Program-made: the position numbers and the translations under genes | The notes under the pieces: model-generated | Database searches by the model: none | Told to the model about the DNA's origin: nothing | The model's input: the letters and a program-made list of their open reading frames with translations, nothing else | In this document: one piece after another, positions 6,108-12,858 of the stretch | Numbering within the stretch: the stretch's first letter is position 1 | Layout of the letters: each line of letters starts with the position of its first letter | Origin: an uncultured Treponema sp. | Lineage (GTDB): Bacteria > Spirochaetota > Spirochaetia > Treponematales > Treponemataceae | Direction of reading: 5' to 3' | Assembly: GCA_937885475.1 (NCBI GenBank) | Contig: CAKZZR010000172.1 | Location: 1 to 18,518, forward strand | Length of the DNA: 18,518 bases

Positions 6108-7363
6108 CAAAAACTCATGCCGACGGAAATGACGTACTGCCAAAGGTTCTGCGTGACGTTATAGGAAGCGCCCATGACCACGGCAGGAAACGCAATCTGC
6201 TGAAGGTAGACGCGCGCGCCGGCACCCGGTCCGTGTGCAAAAACAGCGCTTCCGTCGGCATCCTCGGCAACGGCGCATTCATAGCTTGTATACAGCGAGA
6301 AGGTGGCGATTTTTTTTCTGAACAGCGCACCTTCAAGATTAAAGCCCGCGCCAGCAATCTTTGGCGTCTTAAAATCGGAATACAGGATTGAAGAGCCAAT
6401 GCTTCCTTTGCCGGACTGAAAGGCATCATGCTTGTTTACGTCAAGGGCGCCGCTCAGGTTCAGCACACCGCGCAGCCGGGGAACAAACGGAATCTGAAGC
6501 GTTGACCGCACGGAATAGGAGCGGATAATCTCATTCTGAGAGGAATACCCCGCCTCTCCCTCCACAGAAAAGGAATTGCTCAAAAGATACCAGCCGTTCC
6601 AGTTTACGCTTGACCAAGTGAAGCCCGCGGACGTAAGCCACTGGTGTACGGAAGGAACGTTGTTTGACCACGCCTCGCACATATTGTAGGAAACGCCCTG
6701 CCTGAGCGAAATTGAGCGGGTGAGTTTTTCTGAGACCGAAAATGCCGCCGTTGCAGAAAGGCTGTCAAATTCACACAACTCATCGTCGTCAAAATCAGAA
6801 AAGCGCTGCTCACGGTTGCTTACGGAGCCAAACATAGAAAAGCCCGGACGGTGGGAATCCACGGCAGGCTTTGCAAAGGTGAGCATTCCCATCTGCATCG
6901 TAGGACGGAAAATTCCGCCTGCAACCACGGTGTTCTTCTTTCCAAAGGCATTCATATTCATCAGCATAAAGCCGCCCATAAAACCGTCACTGGAATAAGA
7001 AGCGAACGGCAATGGAATGAACGTGATTTTTTCTTTTACGGTGATAAGAATGTATTTTTGCAGGGAAGCACCCTCTCCGGCAGTGTCGGCGGCAGAAACA
7101 GAATCGTCAGCACCGGAAGAATTTTGTTCTTCCGCAAGCTCCACATGAACCTCGCTGAACACGCCCTCTGCCTGAAGCACGGTCTCAACATCATGAAGGT
7201 CAACGTCATCGGCATCCTGCGCGGCAAAATCCTTCAGAACGTTCAGAAGGTAGGCTTCCTTTGTCTTTTTTAAGCCTACAAAGCGTATCGCCGTGCCGGA
7301 ACCTTCCGCATACAGCGCTATACACAAAAAAAACAGGATAAGAACCGTAACATGTCGCTTCAT
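6107..7363 (-). CDS. Small Omp85-like outer-membrane protein with one POTRA domain
   Basis: A 418-residue protein with a signal peptide (MKRHVTVLILFFLCIALYA, cleavage likely after Ala19). One POTRA-like domain follows at about 25-112 (AIRFVGLKKTKEAYLLNVL, VETVLQAEGVFSEVHVEL, last strand KYILITVKEK), interrupted by a Ser/Asp/Ala-rich insert at 77-102. The remaining 300 or so residues are amphipathic beta strands rich in Gly, Ser and aromatics, ending VISVGMSF with the C-terminal Phe typical of BamA-assembled barrels. BamA has five POTRAs and about 800 residues, so this is neither BamA nor TamA but a short Omp85-superfamily member of unknown cargo. No strong Shine-Dalgarno is visible before the ATG. 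No conventional terminator follows; element A lies about 60 bases downstream and may serve. Confidence 0.72.
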   Translation of the reverse strand: MKRHVTVLILFFLCIALYAEGSGTAIRFVGLKKTKEAYLLNVLKDFAAQDADDVDLHDVETVLQAEGVFSEVHVELAEEQNSSGADDSVSAADTAGEGASLQKYILITVKEKITFIPLPFASYSSDGFMGGFMLMNMNAFGKKNTVVAGGIFRPTMQMGMLTFAKPAVDSHRPGFSMFGSVSNREQRFSDFDDDELCEFDSLSATAAFSVSEKLTRSISLRQGVSYNMCEAWSNNVPSVHQWLTSAGFTWSSVNWNGWYLLSNSFSVEGEAGYSSQNEIIRSYSVRSTLQIPFVPRLRGVLNLSGALDVNKHDAFQSGKGSIGSSILYSDFKTPKIAGAGFNLEGALFRKKIATFSLYTSYECAVAEDADGSAVFAHGPGAGARVYLQQIAFPAVVMGASYNVTQNLWQYVISVGMSF

Positions 7364-7440
7364 AAAAAAAGGGTATCAAAAAAGTCAGGGAGTTGCAAGG
7401 AATCAAAGATTCCTATTAGTAAAAAAATACGGAAAGCCGG

Positions 7441-7521
7441 TCAGTTCTTTTCACTTGCGATAAGCTCCTCTATTGAAGAAAAATGCCGCGTGGCAAAAAG
7501 AGAATCAAAATCTTTTTCCAT
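7441..7521 (-). CDS. Possible 26-residue small protein
   Basis: A short frame upstream of the Omp85-like gene begins MEKDFDSLFATRHFSS and ends EELIASEKN before a TGA. An in-frame TAG closes it on the 5' side. The composition looks protein-like (amphipathic, charged), and it lies between the leuB terminator and the Omp85-like gene, 77 bases from the latter. The ribosome-binding site is weak and I recognise no family. It could be a leader peptide, a relic of a longer gene or chance. The rest of 7365-7586 shows nothing else I can support. Confidence 0.25.
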   Translation of the reverse strand: MEKDFDSLFATRHFSSIEELIASEKN

Positions 7522-7580
7522 ATCCAGCGCAATCGCGATTTTTGTCTATTTTGGATAATATATGAGCAAAAAAAAAACTT

Positions 7581-7616
7581 AAAAAAATCCCCGAAAAACA
7601 AATGTCTTCCGGGGAT
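7581..7616 (-). terminator. Rho-independent terminator downstream of leuB
   Basis: ATCCCCG (7587-7593) pairs with CGGGGAT (7610-7616) across a 16-base loop. Read on the minus strand the stem is followed by seven T residues, then a second T-tract. It lies about 120 bases past the leuB stop. Confidence 0.8.
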
Positions 7617-7636
7617 ATCTTATCAGGTTAAAACTA

Positions 7637-7740
7637 TGCGTCACTGCCAGGCTTTTGTTCGGTGTGCGTTAAAAATGCTCCGCATTTTTCTCTATGCGAC
7701 ACGTTCACAAAACCCTGCGCCACTGCTTTAGCTTTTGTTC
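7637..7740. repeat. Imperfect direct repeats in the leuB 3' region
   Basis: TGCG-T-CACTGC...GCTTTTGTTC (7637-7660) recurs as TGCG-C-CACTGC...GCTTTTGTTC (7716-7740). The second copy reaches the leuB stop codon. A third, shorter TATGCG-A-CAC unit lies between them near 7694. The spacer also holds the 7671-7689 hairpin. It is non-coding and of unknown origin. Confidence 0.6.
7671..7689. terminator. Hairpin with A/T flanks, possible first terminator of leuB
   Basis: AAAAATGC pairs perfectly with GCATTTTT around the loop TCC. Read on the minus strand it ends in five T residues 50 bases after the leuB stop, so it could act ahead of the stronger terminator at 7581-7616. The AAAATGCTCC half also occurs in the 11-bp hairpin of element A. 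Confidence 0.45.
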
Positions 7741-8836
7741 ACTCTTTATTCAAATATTCAACCACAAGCTGGCCCATCTTCTTTGTTCCAACAAGCTTGC
7801 CGGCTTTCTTAACTTCCTCAAGGTGGCTACCAGCGATGTCGCCTGTGCGGTAACCTGCATCAAGAACGTCGTTCACAGCCTTTTCTACAGCCTTAGCTTC
7901 TTTCTCAAGACCGAAGCTGTAGCGCAAAAGCATTGCAGCACTAAGGATTGTAGCCAATGGGTTAGCCAAATCTTTTCCGGCAATATCAGGAGCTGAACCG
8001 TGGATTGGTTCATAAAGTCCAGGACCTTTTCCGTCTCCCAAAGAAGCAGAAGCGAGCATACCGATAGAACCAGTAATCTGACTTGCTTCGTCAGAAAGAA
8101 TGTCACCGAACATGTTGCTTGTTGCAATTACATCAAACTGGCGAGGATTGCGAACCAACTGCATAGAAGCGTTGTCAATGTAAAGGTAAGAAAGTGTTAC
8201 TTCCGGATAATCCTTCTTAACGTCCTCTGCAACACGGCGCCAAAGCTGGCTTGAATTCAGGATGTTTGCCTTGTCTACTACGCAAAGTCTCTTCTGGCGT
8301 TTCATAGCATATTCAAATCCCATGCGAACGATGCGTTCAATTTCCGGGCGTGTATATTTTTCTGTATCCCAAGCAGTGTTCTGATCCTCGCTTGTTCCGC
8401 GCTCACCAAAGTAGATACCACCTGTAAGCTCACGAACGATTAAGATATCAAGACCGTCACCCACGATTTCGTCCTTAAGAGGGCAAGCGTCCTTAAGCTG
8501 CTTCCACATTACAGCAGGGCGAAGGTTTGCAAATACTTTCATGCCGCCGCGCATACCCAGCAAAGCTTTTTCCGGACGGATTTCCGAAGGAAGGTTATCC
8601 CATTTTGGTCCACCAACGGCTCCAAGCAAAGCGGCATCAGATTTAAGACAAATGTCAAGCTGATCCTGTGGAAGTGGGTGACCAAACTTATCGATGGCAC
8701 AACCACCGGCCAAAACATTAGTATAATTCCACTTGTGACCGTATTTTTTTGCAATAGCGTCAAGAACATTAACAGCTTCTGCAACTACATCAGGACCGAT
8801 TCCGTCTCCAGGAATCAAAGCAATAGTCTTTTCCAT
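7739..8836 (-). CDS. leuB: 3-isopropylmalate dehydrogenase
   Basis: This 365-residue cytoplasmic enzyme oxidises and decarboxylates 3-isopropylmalate to 2-oxoisocaproate, the third step of leucine synthesis, using NAD. Family landmarks are all present: ALIPGDGIGPDVV near the N-terminus, RELTGGIYFGERG with catalytic Tyr142, VVDKANIL with Lys189, the metal ligands Asp221, Asp245 and Asp249 (NMFGDILSDEAS), and GLYEPIHGSAPDIAGK, which favours NAD over NADP. Length is normal. The ATG is preceded by AGAGGA about 9 bases upstream. leuA, leuC and leuD are not in this window, so the gene stands alone with its own promoter and terminators. Confidence 0.97.
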   Translation of the reverse strand: MEKTIALIPGDGIGPDVVAEAVNVLDAIAKKYGHKWNYTNVLAGGCAIDKFGHPLPQDQLDICLKSDAALLGAVGGPKWDNLPSEIRPEKALLGMRGGMKVFANLRPAVMWKQLKDACPLKDEIVGDGLDILIVRELTGGIYFGERGTSEDQNTAWDTEKYTRPEIERIVRMGFEYAMKRQKRLCVVDKANILNSSQLWRRVAEDVKKDYPEVTLSYLYIDNASMQLVRNPRQFDVIATSNMFGDILSDEASQITGSIGMLASASLGDGKGPGLYEPIHGSAPDIAGKDLANPLATILSAAMLLRYSFGLEKEAKAVEKAVNDVLDAGYRTGDIAGSHLEEVKKAGKLVGTKKMGQLVVEYLNKE

Positions 8837-8875
8837 TTATATTTCCTCTATAAAATGATTTCAAATATCACCATA

Positions 8876-8904
8876 ATTTTAGCGAATTCACAGGCCTTAG
8901 GCAA
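8876..8904 (-). promoter_or_regulatory. leuB promoter
   Basis: On the minus strand TTGCCT (8899-8904), 17 bases and TAAAAT (8876-8881) form a plausible sigma-70 promoter with a leader of about 30 bases. The -10 box and spacing match the trmB and parC promoters. A small GCCT-A-AGGC palindrome overlaps the -35 box. Confidence 0.5.
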
Positions 8905-8951
8905 ATGGAAAAAAACTCCCCAGGGAAATCAATTTTTAATGTATAGGTATC

Positions 8952-9104
8952 AAAAAAATAGCTTTCAGTCGAAGTTCATCCTTCAAAACCTCAAGCTAGC
9001 TTGCTACACGCATTTTTGCCTTGGAACTTATAAACTTTGCCGCTTACGCGGCAGCAAAAATGGGTGTTTTTGAAGGCTGCAACTTCTCCTTTGCGCTATT
9101 TTTT
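8952..9104 (-). repeat. Intergenic inverted-repeat element, copy B (short form)
   Basis: This 153-base element is related to copy A (5796-6048) but inserted in the opposite orientation. It runs from AAAAAAATAGC to GCTATTTTTT. Inside each end the arms are imperfectly complementary for about 30 bases, with shared AAGTT and CCTTCAAAA blocks. The centre holds a perfect TGCCGC/GCGGCA hairpin with a GTAA loop on the minus strand. Perfect 13-bp inverted repeats (8924-8936 and 9119-9131, core GGAAATCAATTTT) flank the element outside its ends. It lies between the mscL 3' end and the leuB promoter and has no coding content. Confidence 0.8.
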
Positions 9105-9179
9105 ATGCAGCTTCACATAAAATTGATTTCCTTGAAAACTCCCGGTCGAAGATTGATTTTCAATGTAAAATGACGTATT

Positions 9180-9602
9180 CTACTCTTTGTTTTTGAGCAA
9201 ATCGCGGATTTCTTCAAGAAGAAGGGCTTCGTCGGATTTTACGACCTCCGGAGTTTCCTCTGGCTTTGGCTGCTCCTTTTTCTTGAACTTCTCAAAAATC
9301 TCGATGACGATGAAAATACAGAGCGCCACAATCAAAAAGTCAACCACAGTCTGAATGAATGAGCCGTACTTGATTTCTGAATCGCCGATTTTTACGCTCA
9401 GGGCGGCAAAGTTCAGCTTTCCTATTGCAAGTCCAATGAGCGGCATGACAATATCGTTCACCAGACTGGTAACAATCTTTCCGAACGCACCGCCAATGAT
9501 AACGCCCACAGCCATATCAATCACGTTTCCTCGTGAAATGAACTTTTTGAACGCGCTCAGTTCCTTGGTAGCAGCGCCAATTCCGTCTTTTATGCTTGCC
9601 AT
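9180..9602 (-). CDS. mscL: Large-conductance mechanosensitive channel MscL
   Basis: This 140-residue inner-membrane channel opens under membrane tension to release solutes during osmotic downshock. The conserved block FKKFISRGNVIDMAVGVIIGGAFGKIVTSLVNDIVMPLIG gives the N-terminal helix and TM1. TM2 is FIQTVVDFLIVALCIFIVIEIF. The charged C-terminal bundle helix ends EEIRDLLKNK. There are about 13 extra residues before the usual start, yet the ATG has a good AGGAG eight bases upstream, so I keep it. gpmI lies upstream on the same strand (106-base gap) and may be cotranscribed. Element B lies about 75 bases downstream and could end the transcript. Confidence 0.97.
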   Translation of the reverse strand: MASIKDGIGAATKELSAFKKFISRGNVIDMAVGVIIGGAFGKIVTSLVNDIVMPLIGLAIGKLNFAALSVKIGDSEIKYGSFIQTVVDFLIVALCIFIVIEIFEKFKKKEQPKPEETPEVVKSDEALLLEEIRDLLKNKE

Positions 9603-9621
9603 AAAAACAACTCCTATTAAT

Positions 9622-9659
9622 AAAAAACAGCTTCCAGTCGATAAAAGTCTATCAAAACC
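9622..9659. repeat. Decayed end of the A/B repeat family
   Basis: AAAAAACAGCTTCCAGTCGA followed by AAGTCTATCAAAACC parallels the end of element B at 8953-8989, AAAAAATAGCTTTCAGTCGA then AAGTTCATCCTTCAAAACC, with a few substitutions and small gaps. The rest of the element is not recognisable. It lies in the 106-base gap upstream of mscL. Confidence 0.45.
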
Positions 9660-9708
9660 GCCATATACAGCGTGTTTTAACAGCCCTTCCTCTCCTTATC
9701 GCTGCTTT

Positions 9709-11382
9709 TTATTTCAAGTTAATCATAGACTTATCGTAGTCGCTTGGCGGAACGAATCCCATCAGCTGCATTACTGTACTTGGCCAAGAAGAGATGCCAA
9801 GACCGTCGTTCAGCTTGGTGTTGTCGTATTCACCCTTGTATTCTGGGTCGTAGATGATACCAGGAACTGGGTTTAAGCTGTGGCTTGTCTTTGCCTTTGG
9901 CTCGCCAGTTGCCTTGTCAATCTTAACGCTTCCGTCCTTGTTGTGCTCATACATGTCATCGCTGTTTCCGTGGTCAGCGGTAAGACAAAGTATACCGCCG
10001 GCTTCCTCAATTGCTGCCTTAAGACGACCAAGCTGCAAGTCCATTCCTTCCATAGAGCAAACTACGGCATTGAATACGCCTGTGTGTCCAACCATATCTC
10101 CGTTAGGATAGTTCAGGCGGATGTGGTCGTATTTTCCGCTCTTGATTGCTTCGATTACTTTGTCCGTGATTTCCGCACATTTCATCCATGGACGCTGCTC
10201 AAAAGGCACTACATCGCTAGGAATCTCAATGTAGTCCTCAAGCTTTTCGTCAAATTTACCCTGACGGTTACCGTTAAAGAAGTATGTAACGTGACCGTAT
10301 TTCTGTGTCTCAGAAATAGCAAGAAGACGAACACCAGTTTTTGTAAGGTATTCGCCCATAGTGCGGTCGATGCTAGGAGGATTTACAAGGTACTGGTGAG
10401 GAATATGAGCGTCTCCGTCGTATTCCATCATTCCGGCATATTCGCAGGCAGGAACGCGCTTTCTGTCAAAGTGGGCAAAGTCGCTTCCGGCTTCAAATGC
10501 GTTTGTAATCTCAAGGGCACGGTCACCGCGGAAGTTGTAGAGGATTACGCTGTCTCCGTCCTCAACTGCACCAACAGGCTTTCCGTTCTCTGCGATTACG
10601 AATTCGTGCATATCCTGGTCAAGCAAGCTAGAGTTTTCTGCACGGTAAGTTTCGATTGCCTTTGTAGCGCTCTCAAACTGGCGACCCTCACCAAGAACAT
10701 GGGCATACCAACCACGCTGAACCATAGGCCAGTCTGCGTTGTAGCGGTCCATCGTAATGAACATTCGTCCGCCACCAGAAGCGATTCTGTAGTCAACATC
10801 AGTATAAGAAGCAAGTTTTTCTTCCAAAGGAGTAACAAAAGTCAATGCGCTTGTAGGGTCAACATCGCGGCCGTCAAGCAAAGCGTGAACGCGAACCTTC
10901 TTTACACCTTCCTTGTGAGCCTGCTCAACCATAGCATAAAGATGGTCAATGTGGGCGTGAACGTTTCCGTTTGAAACAAGCCCGATAAAATGAAGGGCAG
11001 CACCCTTTGACTCATTCTTTTTTACATTTGCAACAAGCTTTTTCCAGGTTTCGCCCTCGTACATAAGCCCGCTCTTGATAGACTCGCCTACAAGCTTGGC
11101 ACCCTGAGCAAAAACGCGACCACAACCGATTGCGTTGTGACCAACCTCGCTGTTTCCCATGTCGTCATCACTAGGAAGTCCTACCGCAGTTCCGTGAGCC
11201 TTAAGCTGAGTGTGAGGACAGTTCTTTGTGAACCAGTCCAAGTACTTCATCTTAGAAGCGCGAACGGCATCGCCTTCCTCATATTTTCCGTATCCTACAC
11301 CGTCCATGATAACAAGAACAACCGGTCCGCGGCGTCCTTTCCAGTTAGGATTTTTTTCCAATGCGTGCATTGTATCTGCCAT
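9709..11382 (-). CDS. gpmI: 2,3-bisphosphoglycerate-independent phosphoglycerate mutase
   Basis: This 557-residue glycolytic enzyme interconverts 3- and 2-phosphoglycerate through a phosphoserine intermediate with two divalent metals, usually manganese. It has VVLVIMDGVGYG with metal ligand Asp27, DDDMGNSEVGHNAIGCGR with nucleophile Ser78, HALLDGRDVDPTSA, GGGRMFITMDRY, and the C-terminal metal site LTADHGNSDDM. It is longer than the Bacillus enzyme (about 511). AHGTAVGLPSD-DMGNSEVGHNA followed by QGAKLV resembles the plant/trypanosomatid lineage of iPGM. The ATG at 11382 has GGAG eight bases upstream. The STAS gene lies 84 bases upstream on the same strand. Confidence 0.96.
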   Translation of the reverse strand: MADTMHALEKNPNWKGRRGPVVLVIMDGVGYGKYEEGDAVRASKMKYLDWFTKNCPHTQLKAHGTAVGLPSDDDMGNSEVGHNAIGCGRVFAQGAKLVGESIKSGLMYEGETWKKLVANVKKNESKGAALHFIGLVSNGNVHAHIDHLYAMVEQAHKEGVKKVRVHALLDGRDVDPTSALTFVTPLEEKLASYTDVDYRIASGGGRMFITMDRYNADWPMVQRGWYAHVLGEGRQFESATKAIETYRAENSSLLDQDMHEFVIAENGKPVGAVEDGDSVILYNFRGDRALEITNAFEAGSDFAHFDRKRVPACEYAGMMEYDGDAHIPHQYLVNPPSIDRTMGEYLTKTGVRLLAISETQKYGHVTYFFNGNRQGKFDEKLEDYIEIPSDVVPFEQRPWMKCAEITDKVIEAIKSGKYDHIRLNYPNGDMVGHTGVFNAVVCSMEGMDLQLGRLKAAIEEAGGILCLTADHGNSDDMYEHNKDGSVKIDKATGEPKAKTSHSLNPVPGIIYDPEYKGEYDNTKLNDGLGISSWPSTVMQLMGFVPPSDYDKSMINLK

Positions 11383-11409
11383 ACCTATAACTCCATAAAA
11401 TTCATTTTC

Positions 11410-11421
11410 TACTATATAGTA
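11410..11421. promoter_or_regulatory. 12-bp palindrome upstream of gpmI
   Basis: TACTATATAGTA is perfectly self-complementary and contains TATAGT, a 5/6 match to the -10 box on the minus strand, 28 bases before the gpmI ATG. I found no convincing -35 partner. It may be a promoter element or an operator. Confidence 0.3.
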
Positions 11422-11466
11422 CCGTTTTTTTATTAGAGGTGGAAGTGCGTTAAAGAGCTGACCAAG

Positions 11467-11766
11467 CTACTCTATGTTCAGTGCGGAATCCATGCCGGTT
11501 GCCTCAAAAACCTGACGGCAGAATTCAGAAGGCTTACGCAAAAGGAGCTTTCCGTTGTTGCCTACCATAAGCTTGTGCGCCAAAAGCACCACGCGAAGCC
11601 CCGCGCTGGAAATATATTCCACGGCGCTCAAATCGAGCACCAGAAGTTTTGTTGTCTTTGCAAAATTATGCACGCGGGATTCAAGCTGCGGCGATGTAGT
11701 GGTGTCAAGGCGACCAGAAACAATCAGCTCAACCGCGTCGCCCGTGTTTTTCTCAAGAATTTCCAT
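11467..11766 (-). CDS. STAS-domain anti-sigma-factor antagonist (SpoIIAA/RsbV-like)
   Basis: A 99-residue single STAS domain. The fold signature is clear: VELIVSGRLDTTTSPQLE, then LLVLDLSAVEYISSAGLRVV, where Ser54 (in SSAGLR) matches the phosphorylated serine of SpoIIAA/RsbV, and a C-terminal helix QVFEATGMDSALNI. Such proteins bind anti-sigma-factor kinases and are switched off by phosphorylation. In spirochaetes the partner may be a kinase or phosphatase encoded elsewhere, and none is visible here. GGAG lies five bases before the ATG. It is divergent from the FGE-like gene and lies upstream of gpmI. Confidence 0.9.
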   Translation of the reverse strand: MEILEKNTGDAVELIVSGRLDTTTSPQLESRVHNFAKTTKLLVLDLSAVEYISSAGLRVVLLAHKLMVGNNGKLLLRKPSEFCRQVFEATGMDSALNIE

Positions 11767-11847
11767 AGTTACTCCAAATGTAGGTATGATTCATTTTTTC
11801 TATTTTATTTAAAAAAGTCAATGCTCATTCCTTTTGCAGGATTTATG

Positions 11848-11856
11848 TGGTATACT
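11848..11856 (+). promoter_or_regulatory. Extended -10 promoter of the FGE-like gene
   Basis: TGGTATACT is a TGn-extended -10 box without a good -35. Transcription would start near 11863, giving a leader of about 12 bases that is nearly all ribosome-binding site. The same TGnTATACT word precedes trpR and mntA. Confidence 0.5.
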
Positions 11857-11874
11857 TTTTACACGAGGAAAATC

Positions 11875-12744
11875 ATGCAGTGTTCAAAGTGCGGTAGCAT
11901 TCTTTCTACGGGATTCAAATTCTGCCCAAATTGCGGAAATCAGATTACTTTAATAGAAGAACTTAACCTTGAGATGCCAATGGCGGTTACGCCTACCAAC
12001 GTGCCAAAGCTTATTCCTGTGCAGGGCGGAACGTTCCTTATGGGGCCGCTGCTGGCGCAAATTTCACTCTCCTCATTTTCTTTGGGCGAGGTGCCGGTTA
12101 CCCAGATGCAATACGAATACGTCATGCAGACAAATCCGTCCAAGCTCAGGGGCGAGAACCACCCTGTGGAATGCGTAACGTGGATTGACGCCATAAAATA
12201 CTGCAACAACCTGAGCCTTATGCGCGGCTGCACACCCTGCTACACAATCGGACAGGAATCCAATCTTGAGACCTTTGACGTTACCAGTTCCGTATGGAAG
12301 CGCATTGCCTGCAACTTCAGCGCGGACGGCTACCGTTTGCCCACGGAGGCAGAATGGGAATTTGCCGCGCGCGGCGGAAAAAACAATGCTACGTATCATT
12401 ATTCAGGAAGCGACAAAATTGACCGCGTAGCATGGTACGGTGAGAACAGCAACATAACCACTCACAACGTAAGCACAAAATCGCCCAACATACTCGGCTT
12501 GTACGACATGAGCGGAAACGTAGCCGAATGGTGCTGGGACTACATGGAAGAGCTTGGCTCCGCGGCACAGGCGAATCCGCGCGGTCCAAAAATTGGCAAC
12601 ATGCACATAAAGCGGGGCGGAAGCTGGCTTGACGATGCCGAGCAGTGCGTAGTAACGTACCGAAGCGGCAGCACCCCCACCGGAAAAAGCAGCAACCTGG
12701 GATTCCGCGTATGCCGCTCAACAATCGGTCAGGTAATGAAATGA
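11875..12744 (+). CDS. Zinc-ribbon protein with a formylglycine-generating-enzyme (SUMF1) fold
   Basis: This 289-residue protein begins with a zinc ribbon: Cys3-x2-Cys6 and Cys17-x2-Cys20 (CSKCG, CPNCG). From about residue 45 it has the FGE/SUMF1 fold: PVQGGTFLMGP, EVPVTQMQYEYVM, GYRLPTEAEWEFAARGG (152-168), LGLYDMSGNVAEWCWD, IKRGGSW and SNLGFRVCRS. True FGEs use two cysteines after GGS to convert a sulfatase cysteine to formylglycine. Here the first position is Asp253 and only Cys258 remains, so sulfatase activation is unlikely. Treponemes carry many such FGE-fold proteins of unknown role. The ATG at 11875 follows GAGGA by five bases. The frame stays open further upstream, but that part overlaps the STAS gene antisense and lacks signals. 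No signal peptide is visible. Confidence 0.85.
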   Translation: MQCSKCGSILSTGFKFCPNCGNQITLIEELNLEMPMAVTPTNVPKLIPVQGGTFLMGPLLAQISLSSFSLGEVPVTQMQYEYVMQTNPSKLRGENHPVECVTWIDAIKYCNNLSLMRGCTPCYTIGQESNLETFDVTSSVWKRIACNFSADGYRLPTEAEWEFAARGGKNNATYHYSGSDKIDRVAWYGENSNITTHNVSTKSPNILGLYDMSGNVAEWCWDYMEELGSAAQANPRGPKIGNMHIKRGGSWLDDAEQCVVTYRSGSTPTGKSSNLGFRVCRSTIGQVMK

Positions 12745-12780
12745 ACGAACCTTGCCACAAGCAGCGACCTCACGAATAAC
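12741..12780. repeat. Short motif ATGAACGAACC ... CACGAATAA
   Basis: The two half-motifs at 12741-12751 and 12771-12779 match the extra block of element A (5870-5880 and 5887-5895), here with a longer middle. The block overlaps the FGE-like stop codon, as the related block at 6080-6107 overlaps the Omp85-like stop. Confidence 0.35.
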
Positions 12781-12800
12781 GCGCTTATCATAAGATTTTC

Positions 12801-12812
12801 CTAAACGTTTAG
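12801..12812. promoter_or_regulatory. 12-bp palindrome upstream of the ankyrin gene
   Basis: CTAAACGTTTAG is perfectly self-complementary and lies 58 bases before the ankyrin ATG, where a promoter or operator is expected. I could not assign clear -35 and -10 boxes around it. Confidence 0.3.
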
Positions 12813-12827
12813 TTTTGTTTTCCGATA

Positions 12828-12858
12828 CTCAAGGTAAGAAATATTTTTTTATCTTGAG
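12828..12858 (+). promoter_or_regulatory. Stable 5'-UTR hairpin next to the ankyrin-gene ribosome-binding site
   Basis: CTCAAGGTAAGAA (12828-12840) can pair with TTTTATCTTGAG and one more T (12846-12858) in a 13-bp stem with two G-U wobbles and a five-base loop. The stem ends directly before AAGGGG, the Shine-Dalgarno of the ankyrin lipoprotein. There is no following T-run, so it is not a terminator. It may protect the mRNA or tune translation. Confidence 0.5.

Noticed and set aside
8678..9073. Plus-strand open frame covering the leuB start, its promoter and repeat B
   Set aside because: It crosses the leuB 5' end and the non-coding repeat and has no domain or ribosome-binding site.
9880..10974. 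Long plus-strand open frame antisense to gpmI
   Set aside because: Shadow of gpmI codon use; the translation matches no protein family I know.
11575..11874. Upstream extension of the FGE-like reading frame to 11575
   Set aside because: This part lies antisense to the STAS gene and encodes no domain. The ATG at 11875 has a good ribosome-binding site, a promoter and the zinc-ribbon N-terminus.
12828..12858. Terminator of the FGE-like gene
   Set aside because: The T-run lies in the loop side of the stem, not after it; the hairpin abuts the next gene's ribosome-binding site.
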